A stretch of 64,000 bases of DNA from positions 1 to 64,000 of the forward strand of contig JOHN01000039.1 of assembly GCA_000719695.1 (NCBI GenBank). The letters run 5' to 3'. Of this stretch, positions 45,004 through 52,883 are shown in pieces. The stretch's first letter is position 1. Every line of letters starts with the position of its first letter. The DNA is from Streptomyces sp. NRRL F-6131. GTDB taxonomy: Bacteria; Actinomycetota; Actinomycetes; Streptomycetales; Streptomycetaceae. The position numbers were made by a program, and so were the translations under genes. The notes below the pieces were generated by a model. That model searched no databases and had not been told where the DNA came from. It worked only from the letters and a program-made list of their open reading frames with translations.

Positions 45004-45762
45004 TCAGGCCGGGGGTGGGGGAGCGGTCCAGTGCGGGGCGGGTCGCCAGTGCGTCCACCGGTCGGCCCACCAGGTGTCGCCGCGGTCGATCCGGGCGGCG
45101 AGCCCGGCGGCCTCGGCGCGGACGGCGGCGGCCTGTTCGGGGGTGAAGCCGCCGGTGCGGGCGCGCTCCTCGAAGGCCTCGACGTCCTTCCAGCGGTACG
45201 GGCCGCCGTCGGCCGGGATCCAGAGGTCGAGTTCGTGGTCGAGGGTGTCGATGCCGTCGGCGGTGATCCGGTACGGGTCCTGGAAGTTGACGTACCAGCC
45301 GGAGAGTTCGTCGGTCACCGGGTCGCGGAACGCCCAGACGGCGTGGGCCTCGCCGGGGCGCTGCAACTGCAGGACGCCGGGGCTGCGCCAGCGGTCGGCG
45401 ACGGTGCTCCAGCCGTGCGGGCCCCAGCTGAACTCGCCCTCGCCGAAGGAGAGCCGGGTGTCGTGGGCCAGGTACACGGCGAGCAGGTCGGGTTCGTGGG
45501 CGACGACCCGGACGGGGTAGCTCAGCCAGACCCGTCCGTCGAGGATCTCCCGGCGCAGAACGACCTGGCCCGGCGTCAGGCGGTCCGCCGCGAGCGGGCC
45601 GGGGGCGGGGGCGTCGGCCGCGGGGCCGGTCGTGGGAACGGCCGCGGAATCGGGTGCGGGCAGGGCTGTGCCGGGGCCGGTGGCGGACCGCTCCGCGCCG
45701 CGGCCGGATTCGCCGCCGACGGACACGGCGGTGCGCCCCGGCCCCTTCGAAGGTTCGTGCAT
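45004..45762 (-). CDS. DUF402-family protein (FomD-like fold)
   Basis: This 252-aa protein has a disordered first third (rich in P, A, S and G). The DUF402 domain follows with VLRREILDGRVWLSYPVRVV near residue 75, the central WYVNFQDPYRITADGIDTLDHELDLWI and a helical tail ending in the WWADRWTHWRPAP segment. Known members include FomD, which hydrolyses a cytidylylated phosphonate in fosfomycin biosynthesis, and nucleotide phosphatases. The conserved YVNFQDP and DHELDLWI motifs suggest an active metal-dependent hydrolase. The start ATG at 45762 has weak RBS. It sits next to, but divergent from, the phosphonate region. Confidence 0.8.
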   Translation of the reverse strand: MHEPSKGPGRTAVSVGGESGRGAERSATGPGTALPAPDSAAVPTTGPAADAPAPGPLAADRLTPGQVVLRREILDGRVWLSYPVRVVAHEPDLLAVYLAHDTRLSFGEGEFSWGPHGWSTVADRWRSPGVLQLQRPGEAHAVWAFRDPVTDELSGWYVNFQDPYRITADGIDTLDHELDLWIPADGGPYRWKDVEAFEERARTGGFTPEQAAAVRAEAAGLAARIDRGDTWWADRWTHWRPAPHWTAPPPPA

Positions 45763-46087
45763 GAACGTCTTGCCCCCGTTTCGCAATGCCGCCCCCGGAA
45801 CGCGGGCAGCGAGACCCCGGCCCCCGCCGGAGTGCCGCACGCCTGCCCCCTCGGGCCCCCTCCCCAGTGGCTCGACTCAGGTCGAACGGGGGTCCGCTAC
45901 TTGTGGGTAGGCATCGGCGGTCCGGATCTTAAGCACGCGTCGGGCGCATTGGCAATGCCCCGCCGAATGGCGGGTGCGGGGCCGCCGATCGGCGGTGTGA
46001 TGCAGCCCACGGCACCGCCTGTTCGCCGACGTCTTGTCAAGATCGCGGCAGGTGTGCGAGGTTGACGAGCGTTGTTCAAGACGTTTG
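45763..46087. other. Divergent intergenic region before ribB leader
   Basis: No convincing gene is present. The region should hold promoters for the DUF402 set (leftward) and for the ribB transcript (rightward). Short repeats of CTTGTCAAGA / GTTCAAGAC type occur near 46034-46085, but I cannot assign -35 and -10 boxes with confidence. Confidence 0.4.
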
Positions 46088-46210
46088 CGCACTCCGGGGT
46101 CGGTGAAATTCCGAACCGGCGGTTACAGTCCGCGACCCGTCCGCCGCCAGCGGCCGGTTGACCAGGTGAAACTCCTGGACCGACGGTTAAAGTCCGGAAG
46201 GGAGGCAGTG
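46088..46210 (+). ncRNA. FMN riboswitch (RFN element)
   Basis: All conserved blocks of the RFN aptamer are visible in order: GGTGAAATTCCG, ACCGGCGGT, AGTCCGCGA, a variable stem, then GGTGAAACTCC, ACCGACGGTTAAAGTCCGG and GGGAGG. A hairpin GGCCG/CGGCC (46234-46257) downstream could be part of the expression platform. It precedes ribB by about 150 nt, so FMN should lower ribB expression. Confidence 0.95.
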
Positions 46211-46362
46211 CGCGGCGAGCAGGGTTTTCCGATGGCCGGGGGGAGTCTCCGTCGGCCTGTCGGTCGCGGGCCGCTTCCGCCGAATGCGGTCGACGGCCGC
46301 CCCTGTGCGCCCATGCTCCATCAGCCCCGGAAGTCCGCGCCCCGAGCGCGAGGAGAGTTCCG

Positions 46363-47109
46363 ATGGGCCACACCACGGGCACGACCACCACCGACCCGGT
46401 CCCGTTCCCGGCCGGCGACGCCGAGCAGCCGTTCGACTCCGTGGAGTACGCGGTCGCGCAGATCGCGGCCGGCCGGGCGGTCGTCGTCGTCGACGACGAG
46501 GGCCGCGAGAACGAGGGCGACATCGTCTTCGCCGCCGAGCTCGCCACCACCGAGCTGGTCGCCTTCGCCATGACCGAGTGCCGCGGCCTGCTCTGCGCCC
46601 CGATGACCGGGGTGGACCTCGACCGGCTGGAACTGGACCAGATGGTCCGGGAGAACACCGAGCACCACCGCACCGCCTTCACCGTCTCGGTCGACGCCGC
46701 GGCCGGCATCAGCACCGGCATCTCGGCGGCGGACCGGGCGCTGACCCTGCGCCTGCTGGCCGAGCCGGGCACCCGTCCGGCCGAGCTGGTGCGGCCGGGT
46801 CACGTCTTCCCGCTGCGGGCCGTCGACGGCGGGGTGCCGGCGCGCCCCGGTCACACCGAGGCCGGGGTGGACCTGTGCCGACTGGCCGGCCTGCGTCCGG
46901 CGGCGGCCATCTGCGAGATCGTCATGGCCGACGGCGCGATGGCCCGGGTGCCGGAGCTGCGGGTGTTCGCCCGCCGGCACGGCCTGGCGCTGATCACCAT
47001 CGCCGACCTGACGGAGTACCTGCGCTCGGCGGGCACCACGACCGGCCGGGCCGGCGCGACCGGCACCGCCGGCGCGGTGCGGACGGCGGTCGCGGCGATC
47101 GCCGGCTGA
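46363..47109 (+). CDS. ribB: 3,4-dihydroxy-2-butanone-4-phosphate synthase, stand-alone
   Basis: This 248-aa RibB converts ribulose 5-phosphate to 3,4-dihydroxy-2-butanone 4-phosphate and formate for riboflavin synthesis. It shows the acidic metal loop [44 protein letters not shown] and [16 protein letters not shown], and the product-binding CEIVMADG. No RibA (GTP cyclohydrolase II) domain is fused, unlike the usual actinobacterial RibBA. A GAGGAGAG site precedes the ATG. It is controlled by the FMN riboswitch. It is the last gene before the phosphonate operon promoter, so its link to that operon is uncertain. Confidence 0.95.
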   Translation: MGHTTGTTTTDPVPFPAGDAEQPFDSVEYAVAQIAAGRAVVVVDDEGRENEGDIVFAAELATTELVAFAMTECRGLLCAPMTGVDLDRLELDQMVRENTEHHRTAFTVSVDAAAGISTGISAADRALTLRLLAEPGTRPAELVRPGHVFPLRAVDGGVPARPGHTEAGVDLCRLAGLRPAAAICEIVMADGAMARVPELRVFARRHGLALITIADLTEYLRSAGTTTGRAGATGTAGAVRTAVAAIAG

Positions 47110-47237
47110 TCCCGCCGGGAGACCGGCCGCAGGGGGGGCGGTTCCGCCGGGAATTCCATTTCCGGGGCGGTGCCGTGATTCGCCCTGCCCGCAGGAATTC
47201 GGCGACCGGATCCGGTTAACCCGCCGTTTTCCTGGAA

Positions 47238-47267
47238 TTGACAGTTCCGCAACCGCACTCCAATAAT
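47238..47267 (+). promoter_or_regulatory. Promoter of the phosphonate operon
   Basis: A perfect TTGACA -35 box (47238-47243), an 18-nt spacer and an AATAAT -10 box (47262-47267) lie 38 bp upstream of the carrier-protein start. They sit in an unusually A/T-rich patch. The partly symmetric GGAATTGACAGTTCC overlaps the -35 box and could be an operator. Confidence 0.7.
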
Positions 47268-47304
47268 CGATTCACGGATGCACGCCGATGGGGAGAGGCC
47301 TGGT

Positions 47305-47547
47305 ATGTCCGACATCAGCACCACCGAAACACTCCGAAGTATTTGGGAAGAAGTCCTCGGCACGCCGGTCGACGACCTGGACGCCGATTTCTTCGACCTC
47401 GGCGGGGATTCCCTGCTGGCCCTCGCGATTTCCACCCGGGCCATCGAGTCCGGTCTGGACATGCCCCGGTCGGCGGTGCTGCGCCGCAGCACCCTCCGGC
47501 AGCTCGCCGAGGCCGTCGAGGACCCCCGACTCTTCGATCGCGCCTGA
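47305..47547 (+). CDS. Stand-alone peptidyl/acyl carrier protein
   Basis: This 80-aa carrier has the phosphopantetheine attachment site DLGGDSLLAL with Ser near residue 40, in the usual helix-II context. I chose the ATG at 47305 because GGGAGAGG lies 6 bp upstream; a longer frame starts at 47278. It would carry the amino acid activated by the adenylation domain at 56904-58440, since that protein has no carrier domain. It is the first gene of the phosphonate operon, followed 3 bp later by the ATP-grasp gene. Confidence 0.92.
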   Translation: MSDISTTETLRSIWEEVLGTPVDDLDADFFDLGGDSLLALAISTRAIESGLDMPRSAVLRRSTLRQLAEAVEDPRLFDRA

Positions 47548-47550
47548 GCG

Positions 47551-48804
47551 ATGGGCATCGTCGTCGTCTACGACCAGGGCTCGGCCTCGCCGCGCGAGGT
47601 GATCGGCCTGGAGCGAACGGCCCCCGTGCTGGTCGCCCTGGCCGACTCCGAACACGCCCGGCTGGTCGGCCCGTTGTTCGAGGAGAACTGTGCGGGCGTG
47701 GTCTCCCTCGCCGAGGGGGACGAGGCGGTCGTCGCCCGGCTGCGGGAGTACGGGGCCGAGGGGATCCTGACGTTCAGCGAACGGATGCTCGCCGACACCG
47801 CCCGGCTCGCCGGACTGCTCGGACTGCCGTTCCACACCCCGGAGACCGTGCGGGTGCTCACCGACAAGGCGGCGCAGCGCCGACGCCTCCGGGAGGCCGG
47901 GGTGGACGGCGTGCGCAGCGCGCTGCTCACCGACGCCGACGGCTGGCCGGTCGCCCTGGCCGAGGTGGGACTGCCCGCCGTGGTCAAGCCGGCCCGCGGC
48001 GAGGGCAGCCGGAACACCGTCCTGGTGACGGATCCGGACCGCGGCGCCGCCGTGGTCGAGGAGTTCCTGCGGGACGAACCGGCCCTGGTGGTCGAGGAGT
48101 TCCTGCAGGGCGCGGACTGCGCGCCGTTCGGGGACTACGTGTCGGTGGAGAGCGCCGTCACCCGTGAGGGGATCTGCCACTTCGCCGTGACCGGCAAGCT
48201 GCCGCTGGCACCGCCGTTCCGGGAGACGGGGCAGTTCTGGCCCTCGCACCTGGCGCCGGGGCCGGAGGCCGAGGTGGTCGAGCTGGCCGACCGGGCGCTG
48301 CGCGCGCTCGGCGTCACGCACGGCCTGCTGCACACCGAGATCAAGCTGACGCCCGAGGGCCCCCGGCTGATCGAGGTCAACGGCCGTCTCGGCGGCAACC
48401 AGACCGATCTGGCCAGAAGTTCCTTCGACTTCGATCTCGTCGCGCTGGCGGGCGAGTTGGCGCTCGGCCGGGACGTGCGGCCGCGGCCGCTCCGCCCGGA
48501 GCGGGTGCACTTCCAGTACTACACCCCGGCGCCGACCGCGGGCGGGCGACTGACCCGGGTCGACGGCCAGGCCGACGTCCGGGCACTGCCCGGGGTCGAC
48601 TCGTACCGGCTGTCGGTGCGGCCCGGCTCCGAGATCCCGGCCGGGACCAGCACCACCCTGCTCGACCTGCTGTGCGGCTCCGTGGCCGACCACGGCGCCA
48701 TGGCCGAACTGGTGGACCGGGCGATCGCGTTGCTGGCGTTCGAGTTCGACGTCGACGGCCGGTCCGTGCCGCGCACCGCCCGGGACCTGATCGACCACCC
48801 CTGA
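47551..48804 (+). CDS. ATP-grasp amide/ester ligase
   Basis: This 417-aa ATP-grasp carboxylate ligase resembles carnosine-synthase and peptide-ligase types. The ATP-binding Lys is in PAVVKPARGEGSRNTVLV near residues 148-165, VVEEFLQGADC follows near 190, and the Mg/ATP-binding end is LIEVNGRLGGNQTD near 275. Related ligases add amino acids in phosphonopeptide pathways such as rhizocticin and valinophos. In this operon it probably joins an amino acid to the phosphonate or to a carrier-derived intermediate. The ATG start is 3 bp after the carrier stop. Confidence 0.9.
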   Translation: MGIVVVYDQGSASPREVIGLERTAPVLVALADSEHARLVGPLFEENCAGVVSLAEGDEAVVARLREYGAEGILTFSERMLADTARLAGLLGLPFHTPETVRVLTDKAAQRRRLREAGVDGVRSALLTDADGWPVALAEVGLPAVVKPARGEGSRNTVLVTDPDRGAAVVEEFLRDEPALVVEEFLQGADCAPFGDYVSVESAVTREGICHFAVTGKLPLAPPFRETGQFWPSHLAPGPEAEVVELADRALRALGVTHGLLHTEIKLTPEGPRLIEVNGRLGGNQTDLARSSFDFDLVALAGELALGRDVRPRPLRPERVHFQYYTPAPTAGGRLTRVDGQADVRALPGVDSYRLSVRPGSEIPAGTSTTLLDLLCGSVADHGAMAELVDRAIALLAFEFDVDGRSVPRTARDLIDHP

Positions 48805-48947
48805 GACGGCTCGTCCTCGGGTGTCTCCGGTGGCCCCTCGGCCACCACCGGCCGGGCGGCCCCTGCCGCCGTCAACCGGCGGGGCGACCCGCTGTGCCCC
48901 GCCGTGCCCCGCCGTGCTCACCTCCGTGAACCACCCCTGGATGACTC

Positions 48948-50219
48948 ATGCCTACCATCGGCTCGGCCGCCACCGGGTTCCTCAAGGAACTCGTCCCGGC
49001 GCCCGGGGCCGAGCGCCGCATGGGTGTGCTCACGCTCACCCAGTCGCTCGGCACCGGCCTCTTCCTGACCTCCAGTGCCATCTTCTTCACCAGGACCGTC
49101 GGGCTGTCCGCCGAGAGCGTCTCGGTGGCCATGTCGGCGGCCGGGCTCTGCGGGTTCCTCGCCACCGTCCCGGGCGGGCGGGTCGCCGACCGGTTCGGCG
49201 CGCGCCGGCCGCTGGCGGCGAGTTACGGCCTGCTCGCGGTGCTGTTCGTCGGCTACGCCTTCGTCGAGGGCGTGGCCGCGTTCACGGCCGTGGCCTGCGC
49301 GATCGCGGTGTGCGAGACTGTCGGCAGCCCGCTGCGCGCGGCCCTGACCCACGCCCTGTTCGGCTCCGCCCGCTCGGCGGGTGTCCGGGCGAGGATGCGC
49401 AGCCTGTTCAACCTCGGCTTCACGGCCGGCGCCGGCCTGGCCGGGGCCGCCCTGGCGACGGATTCCCGGGTCGCCTTCCTGATCGTGATCGCGGTCAACG
49501 TCGCCCTCCAACTGTTGTGTGCCACCATGGCGTTGGGTCTGCGACCGGACGGTCCCGAGGTGGTCCCGGCCGCCGCCGGGCGCTCCTGGGAGGCCTTCCG
49601 GGACCGCCGGTTCCTGCTGGCCACCGCGCTCTCCGGGATCCTGGAACTGTTCCAGCCGGTGCTCGCGGTGGGCGTGCCCCTGTGGATCGTCAACCGCACC
49701 AGCGCCCCGGGCGCCCTGGTGGCGGCCCTGACGGTGGTCAACACCGTGCTGGTGGTGCTGCTCCAGGTCGCCGTGGGCAAGGGCTCCGACACCGTGTCCG
49801 GCTCGGGCCGCCTGCTGCTGCGGGCGGGCCTGCTGATGGCGCTGGCCTGCTGCCTGTTCGCCGGATCCGGCGGCGCCGGCACCTCGTTGGCCGTCGTCCT
49901 GCTGTTCGCCGGCACGGTCCTGATGACCCTGGGCGAACTCGCCCAGTCGGCCGGCGGCTGGGGGCTGTCCTTCACCCTGCCGCCCGAGGGCCGGATGGGC
50001 GAGTACCAGGGCGTGTTCGGGCTCGGCCGGGGCCTCCAGCAGTTCTTCGGGCCCGCCCTCGTGGTCATGCTCCCGCTCGGCATGGGCGCCGTCGGCTGGC
50101 TGCTGCTGGCCGGAGTGTTCGTGATCTGCGGCCTGATCGCCCTGTGGGCCTTCGTCCGGGACGCACCGCCGGCCGGCGTGTCCGACGAACCGTCAAATGA
50201 ACCATCACCCCAGACGTAG
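48948..50219 (+). CDS. MFS exporter of the phosphonate operon
   Basis: This 423-aa protein has about 12 hydrophobic segments. The MFS signature GGRVADRFGARRPLA follows helix 2 near residues 66-80. It is similar to drug-exporting MFS proteins. Its place between the ligase and PEP mutase genes, 9 bp before the mutase, points to product export and self-protection. Substrate not shown by sequence. Confidence 0.88.
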   Translation: MPTIGSAATGFLKELVPAPGAERRMGVLTLTQSLGTGLFLTSSAIFFTRTVGLSAESVSVAMSAAGLCGFLATVPGGRVADRFGARRPLAASYGLLAVLFVGYAFVEGVAAFTAVACAIAVCETVGSPLRAALTHALFGSARSAGVRARMRSLFNLGFTAGAGLAGAALATDSRVAFLIVIAVNVALQLLCATMALGLRPDGPEVVPAAAGRSWEAFRDRRFLLATALSGILELFQPVLAVGVPLWIVNRTSAPGALVAALTVVNTVLVVLLQVAVGKGSDTVSGSGRLLLRAGLLMALACCLFAGSGGAGTSLAVVLLFAGTVLMTLGELAQSAGGWGLSFTLPPEGRMGEYQGVFGLGRGLQQFFGPALVVMLPLGMGAVGWLLLAGVFVICGLIALWAFVRDAPPAGVSDEPSNEPSPQT

Positions 50220-50228
50220 GAGCACCAC

Positions 50229-51095
50229 GTGAGCCCCACCCCCCACAGCTACCCCTCGTTCCGCAGCGTCCTCGCGCAGCACCCGCTCGTCCGGATCGCC
50301 GGCGCGCACTCGGCGCTCGGCGGCGTCATCGCCGAGCAGGTCGGCTTCCAGGCCGTCTGGGCCTCCAGCTTCGAGATCTCCGCCGCCCGCTGCCTGCCGG
50401 ACGCCAGCCTGCTCAGCATGAGCGAGTACCTGGACGCGGCCGCGCACATCCAGAAGGCGCTCTCCGTCCCGGTGGTCGCCGACTGCGACACCGGCTTCGG
50501 CAACAGCATGAACGTGGCGTACATGGTGGCCGAGTACGAGCAGGCCGGCATCACCGCCGTGTGCATGGAGGACAAGATCTTCCCGAAGATGAACAGCTTC
50601 GCCGCGGCCGACCACAGCCTGCTCGACGTCAACGCCTTCGCCCACAAGATCGAGACGGCCAAGAAGTCCCAGCGCAGCGAGGACTTCTTCGTCATCGCCC
50701 GCACCGAGGCGATGATCAGCGGCCTCGGCGTCGACGAGGCGCTCAAGCGCTGCGCGGTCTACGCCGACGCCGGCGCCGACGCCGTCCTGGTCCACTCCAA
50801 GCAGGCCACCAAGGACGAGGTGCTCTCCTTCCTCGACCAGTGGAACGACCGCCTGCCGGTCGTCGTGGTGCCCACCACCTACCCGGACTGGCACGCCGAC
50901 GAGGCCCGCGAGGCCGGCGTCTCCGCCGTCATCTACGCCAACCAGGGCCTGCGCGCCACCATCACCTCCCTGCGGTCCGCCCTCGGCTCGATCTACGAGA
51001 CCGGGCACTCGGCCCACCTGGAGGACAGCATCGCCGGGGTCAAGGACGTCTTCGCGCTCCAGCGCCTCGACCAGTGGCAGGAGTTCACGGCCTGA
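50229..51095 (+). CDS. pepM: Phosphoenolpyruvate phosphomutase
   Basis: This 288-aa enzyme forms the C-P bond by rearranging phosphoenolpyruvate to phosphonopyruvate, the entry step of nearly all phosphonate pathways. It shows the diagnostic EDKIFPKMNSF (EDKxxPKxNS) near residue 118. Metal- and substrate-binding motifs DCDTGFGN near 86 and IARTEAMISG near 157 are also present. This distinguishes it from isocitrate-lyase-family relatives, which have KKCGH-type motifs. The GTG at 50229 has TAGGAG upstream. It starts the tightly packed central part of the operon. Confidence 0.97.
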   Translation: MSPTPHSYPSFRSVLAQHPLVRIAGAHSALGGVIAEQVGFQAVWASSFEISAARCLPDASLLSMSEYLDAAAHIQKALSVPVVADCDTGFGNSMNVAYMVAEYEQAGITAVCMEDKIFPKMNSFAAADHSLLDVNAFAHKIETAKKSQRSEDFFVIARTEAMISGLGVDEALKRCAVYADAGADAVLVHSKQATKDEVLSFLDQWNDRLPVVVVPTTYPDWHADEAREAGVSAVIYANQGLRATITSLRSALGSIYETGHSAHLEDSIAGVKDVFALQRLDQWQEFTA

Positions 51096-51145
51096 CCGCC
51101 GGAACGACCGCGACCACGACCCCGACCCACCGAAAGGATCAAGAC

Positions 51146-51967
51146 TTGTCGTCGCAAGACGTGGCGCTGGTGCGCCGTCGGGCGGCACGGGCCCGAGCAC
51201 TCGCGCTGACCACGGTCAGCACCGCCGGGACCGGCCACATCGGGGCGGACCTCTCCGCCATGGACATCCTCTGCGCGCTCCACTTCGGCGTGCTGCGCGG
51301 CGGTCCGGACGACCCGGACCGGGACCGCTTCATCCTCAGCAAGGCGCACGCCTCGGCCGCCATGTACAGCGTGCTCGCGCTCCGGGGCATCCTGCCCGAG
51401 GAGGAGCTGGCGACCTACGGCGCCGCGGACTCGCGGCTGAGCACGGTGGTCTCCACCCGCGTGCCGGGCATCGAGTTCAACACCGGCTCGCTCGGCCACG
51501 GCCTCTCGCTCGGCGTGGGCGCGGCCCTCGCCGCCCGGGTCCAGGGCTCCGGCCGGCGCACCTTCGTGCTCACCGGCGACGGCGAGCTCCAGGAGGGCAG
51601 CAACTGGGAGGCCGCGATGCTGGCGGCCTCGCGCGGGCTGGAGAACCTGGTCGTGATCGTCGACCGCAACCTCGCCCAGAAGGGCGCCAGCACCGAGGAC
51701 ATCAACGCCCTCGAGCCGCTGGACGAGAAGTGGCGCTCCTTCGGCTGGGCCGTGCGCGTCGTCGACGGCCACGACGTCGAGGAGCTGCTGACCGTCCTCG
51801 GCGGCGCGCCGCTGGAGCCGGGCCGGCCGACCTGCCTGATCGCCTCCACGGTCAAGGGCAAGGGCGTCTCCTTCATGGAGCGCAACCTCGAATGGCACAG
51901 CCGCCGACTGACCCCCGACCTTCTCGACCAGGCACTCCGGGAGCTTGAGCATGGCACCGACGACTGA
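51146..51967 (+). CDS. Transketolase-like thiamin-diphosphate enzyme, N-terminal subunit
   Basis: This 273-aa protein corresponds to the diphosphate-binding half of transketolase: AGTGHIGADLSAMDILCALHF near residues 25-45, LSKAHASAAMYSVLA, GSLGHGLSLGVGAAL and the ThDP motif GDGELQEGSNWEA to DRN near 150-180. I chose the TTG at 51146 because GAAAGGA lies 7 bp upstream. The partner half is the next gene, overlapping by 17 bp. Heterodimeric transketolase-like enzymes act as the ketotransferase in phosphonothrixin biosynthesis, and I propose the same role. Confidence 0.92.
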   Translation: MSSQDVALVRRRAARARALALTTVSTAGTGHIGADLSAMDILCALHFGVLRGGPDDPDRDRFILSKAHASAAMYSVLALRGILPEEELATYGAADSRLSTVVSTRVPGIEFNTGSLGHGLSLGVGAALAARVQGSGRRTFVLTGDGELQEGSNWEAAMLAASRGLENLVVIVDRNLAQKGASTEDINALEPLDEKWRSFGWAVRVVDGHDVEELLTVLGGAPLEPGRPTCLIASTVKGKGVSFMERNLEWHSRRLTPDLLDQALRELEHGTDD

Positions 51968-52883
51968 CTGCGCCGCCGCCTTCTCGGCGGCCCTGCTCGA
52001 CATGGCGCGCGCGGACGAGCGGATCTGCATCGTCAACAACGACTCGGCCGAGACCCACTCGGCGCTCGGCTTCCAGGCCGAGCTGCCCGACCGCTTCGTC
52101 GACGTCGGCATCGCCGAGCAGAACCTGGTCGGCGTGTCCATCGGCCTGGCCAACGCGGGCCTGCGCCCGTTCGTCTACTCGGCCTCCTGCTTCCTGACCG
52201 CCCGTGCGCTGGAGCAGATCAAGAACGCCGCCTACACCAACGCCAACGTGGTGTTCTGCGGCTTCGTCAGCGGCCTGGCGTACGGGGCGCTCGGCGGCAC
52301 CCACCACGCCGTCGAGGACCTCGCCTGGATGCGGTCGATCCCGCGGATGACCGTCCTGGCGCCGGCCACCCCGCAGGACACCGTGGCCGCGCTGCGCGAG
52401 GCGGTGAACCACGACGGCCCGGTCTACATCCGGATCGTCAGCAAGCTCGACACGCCGGAGCTGTTCCCGGCCGACCACACCTTCGCCTACGGCGGCTCGG
52501 AGGAGCTGAGCGAGGGCGAGGACGTCACCCTGGTCGGCACCGGTCTGCTCACCACCCGCCTGGTGGAGGCCGCCGAGCTGCTCAAGGCGGACGGCATCCG
52601 GGCCGGCGTGCTCCACCTGGGCTCGGTCCAGCCGATCGACGCGGAGGCGATCGGACGGGCCGCGCGCCGCAGTGGACGCCTGGTCGTCGCGGAGGACCAC
52701 GTGCTCAACGGCGGCCTCGGCGGAGCGGTCGCGGAGACCGTCGTCCGCACCCACCCGGTGCCGGTGCTGCAGCTCGGCGTGCCGAACGAGTACGCGCCGA
52801 TCGGCCCGGCGGAGTTCCTGTACGAGCACTTCGGCCTGACGGCCGAGGGCGTGGCGAAGCGGGTGCGGCAATGGCTGGCATGA
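51951..52883 (+). CDS. Transketolase-like enzyme, C-terminal subunit
   Basis: This 310-aa protein is the pyrimidine-binding and C-terminal half of transketolase. It has the activating Glu in VDVGIAEQNLVGVSIGLANAG near residue 55, THHAVEDLAWMRSIPRMTVLAPA near 120 and a transketolase_C domain with VAEDHVLNGGLGGAVAE near 245. The ATG at 51951 has CCGGGAG upstream and overlaps the first subunit. The gene ends in an ATGA overlap with the acetolactate-synthase-like gene. It should form one heterodimeric active site with the preceding gene product. Confidence 0.92.
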   Translation: MAPTTDCAAAFSAALLDMARADERICIVNNDSAETHSALGFQAELPDRFVDVGIAEQNLVGVSIGLANAGLRPFVYSASCFLTARALEQIKNAAYTNANVVFCGFVSGLAYGALGGTHHAVEDLAWMRSIPRMTVLAPATPQDTVAALREAVNHDGPVYIRIVSKLDTPELFPADHTFAYGGSEELSEGEDVTLVGTGLLTTRLVEAAELLKADGIRAGVLHLGSVQPIDAEAIGRAARRSGRLVVAEDHVLNGGLGGAVAETVVRTHPVPVLQLGVPNEYAPIGPAEFLYEHFGLTAEGVAKRVRQWLA

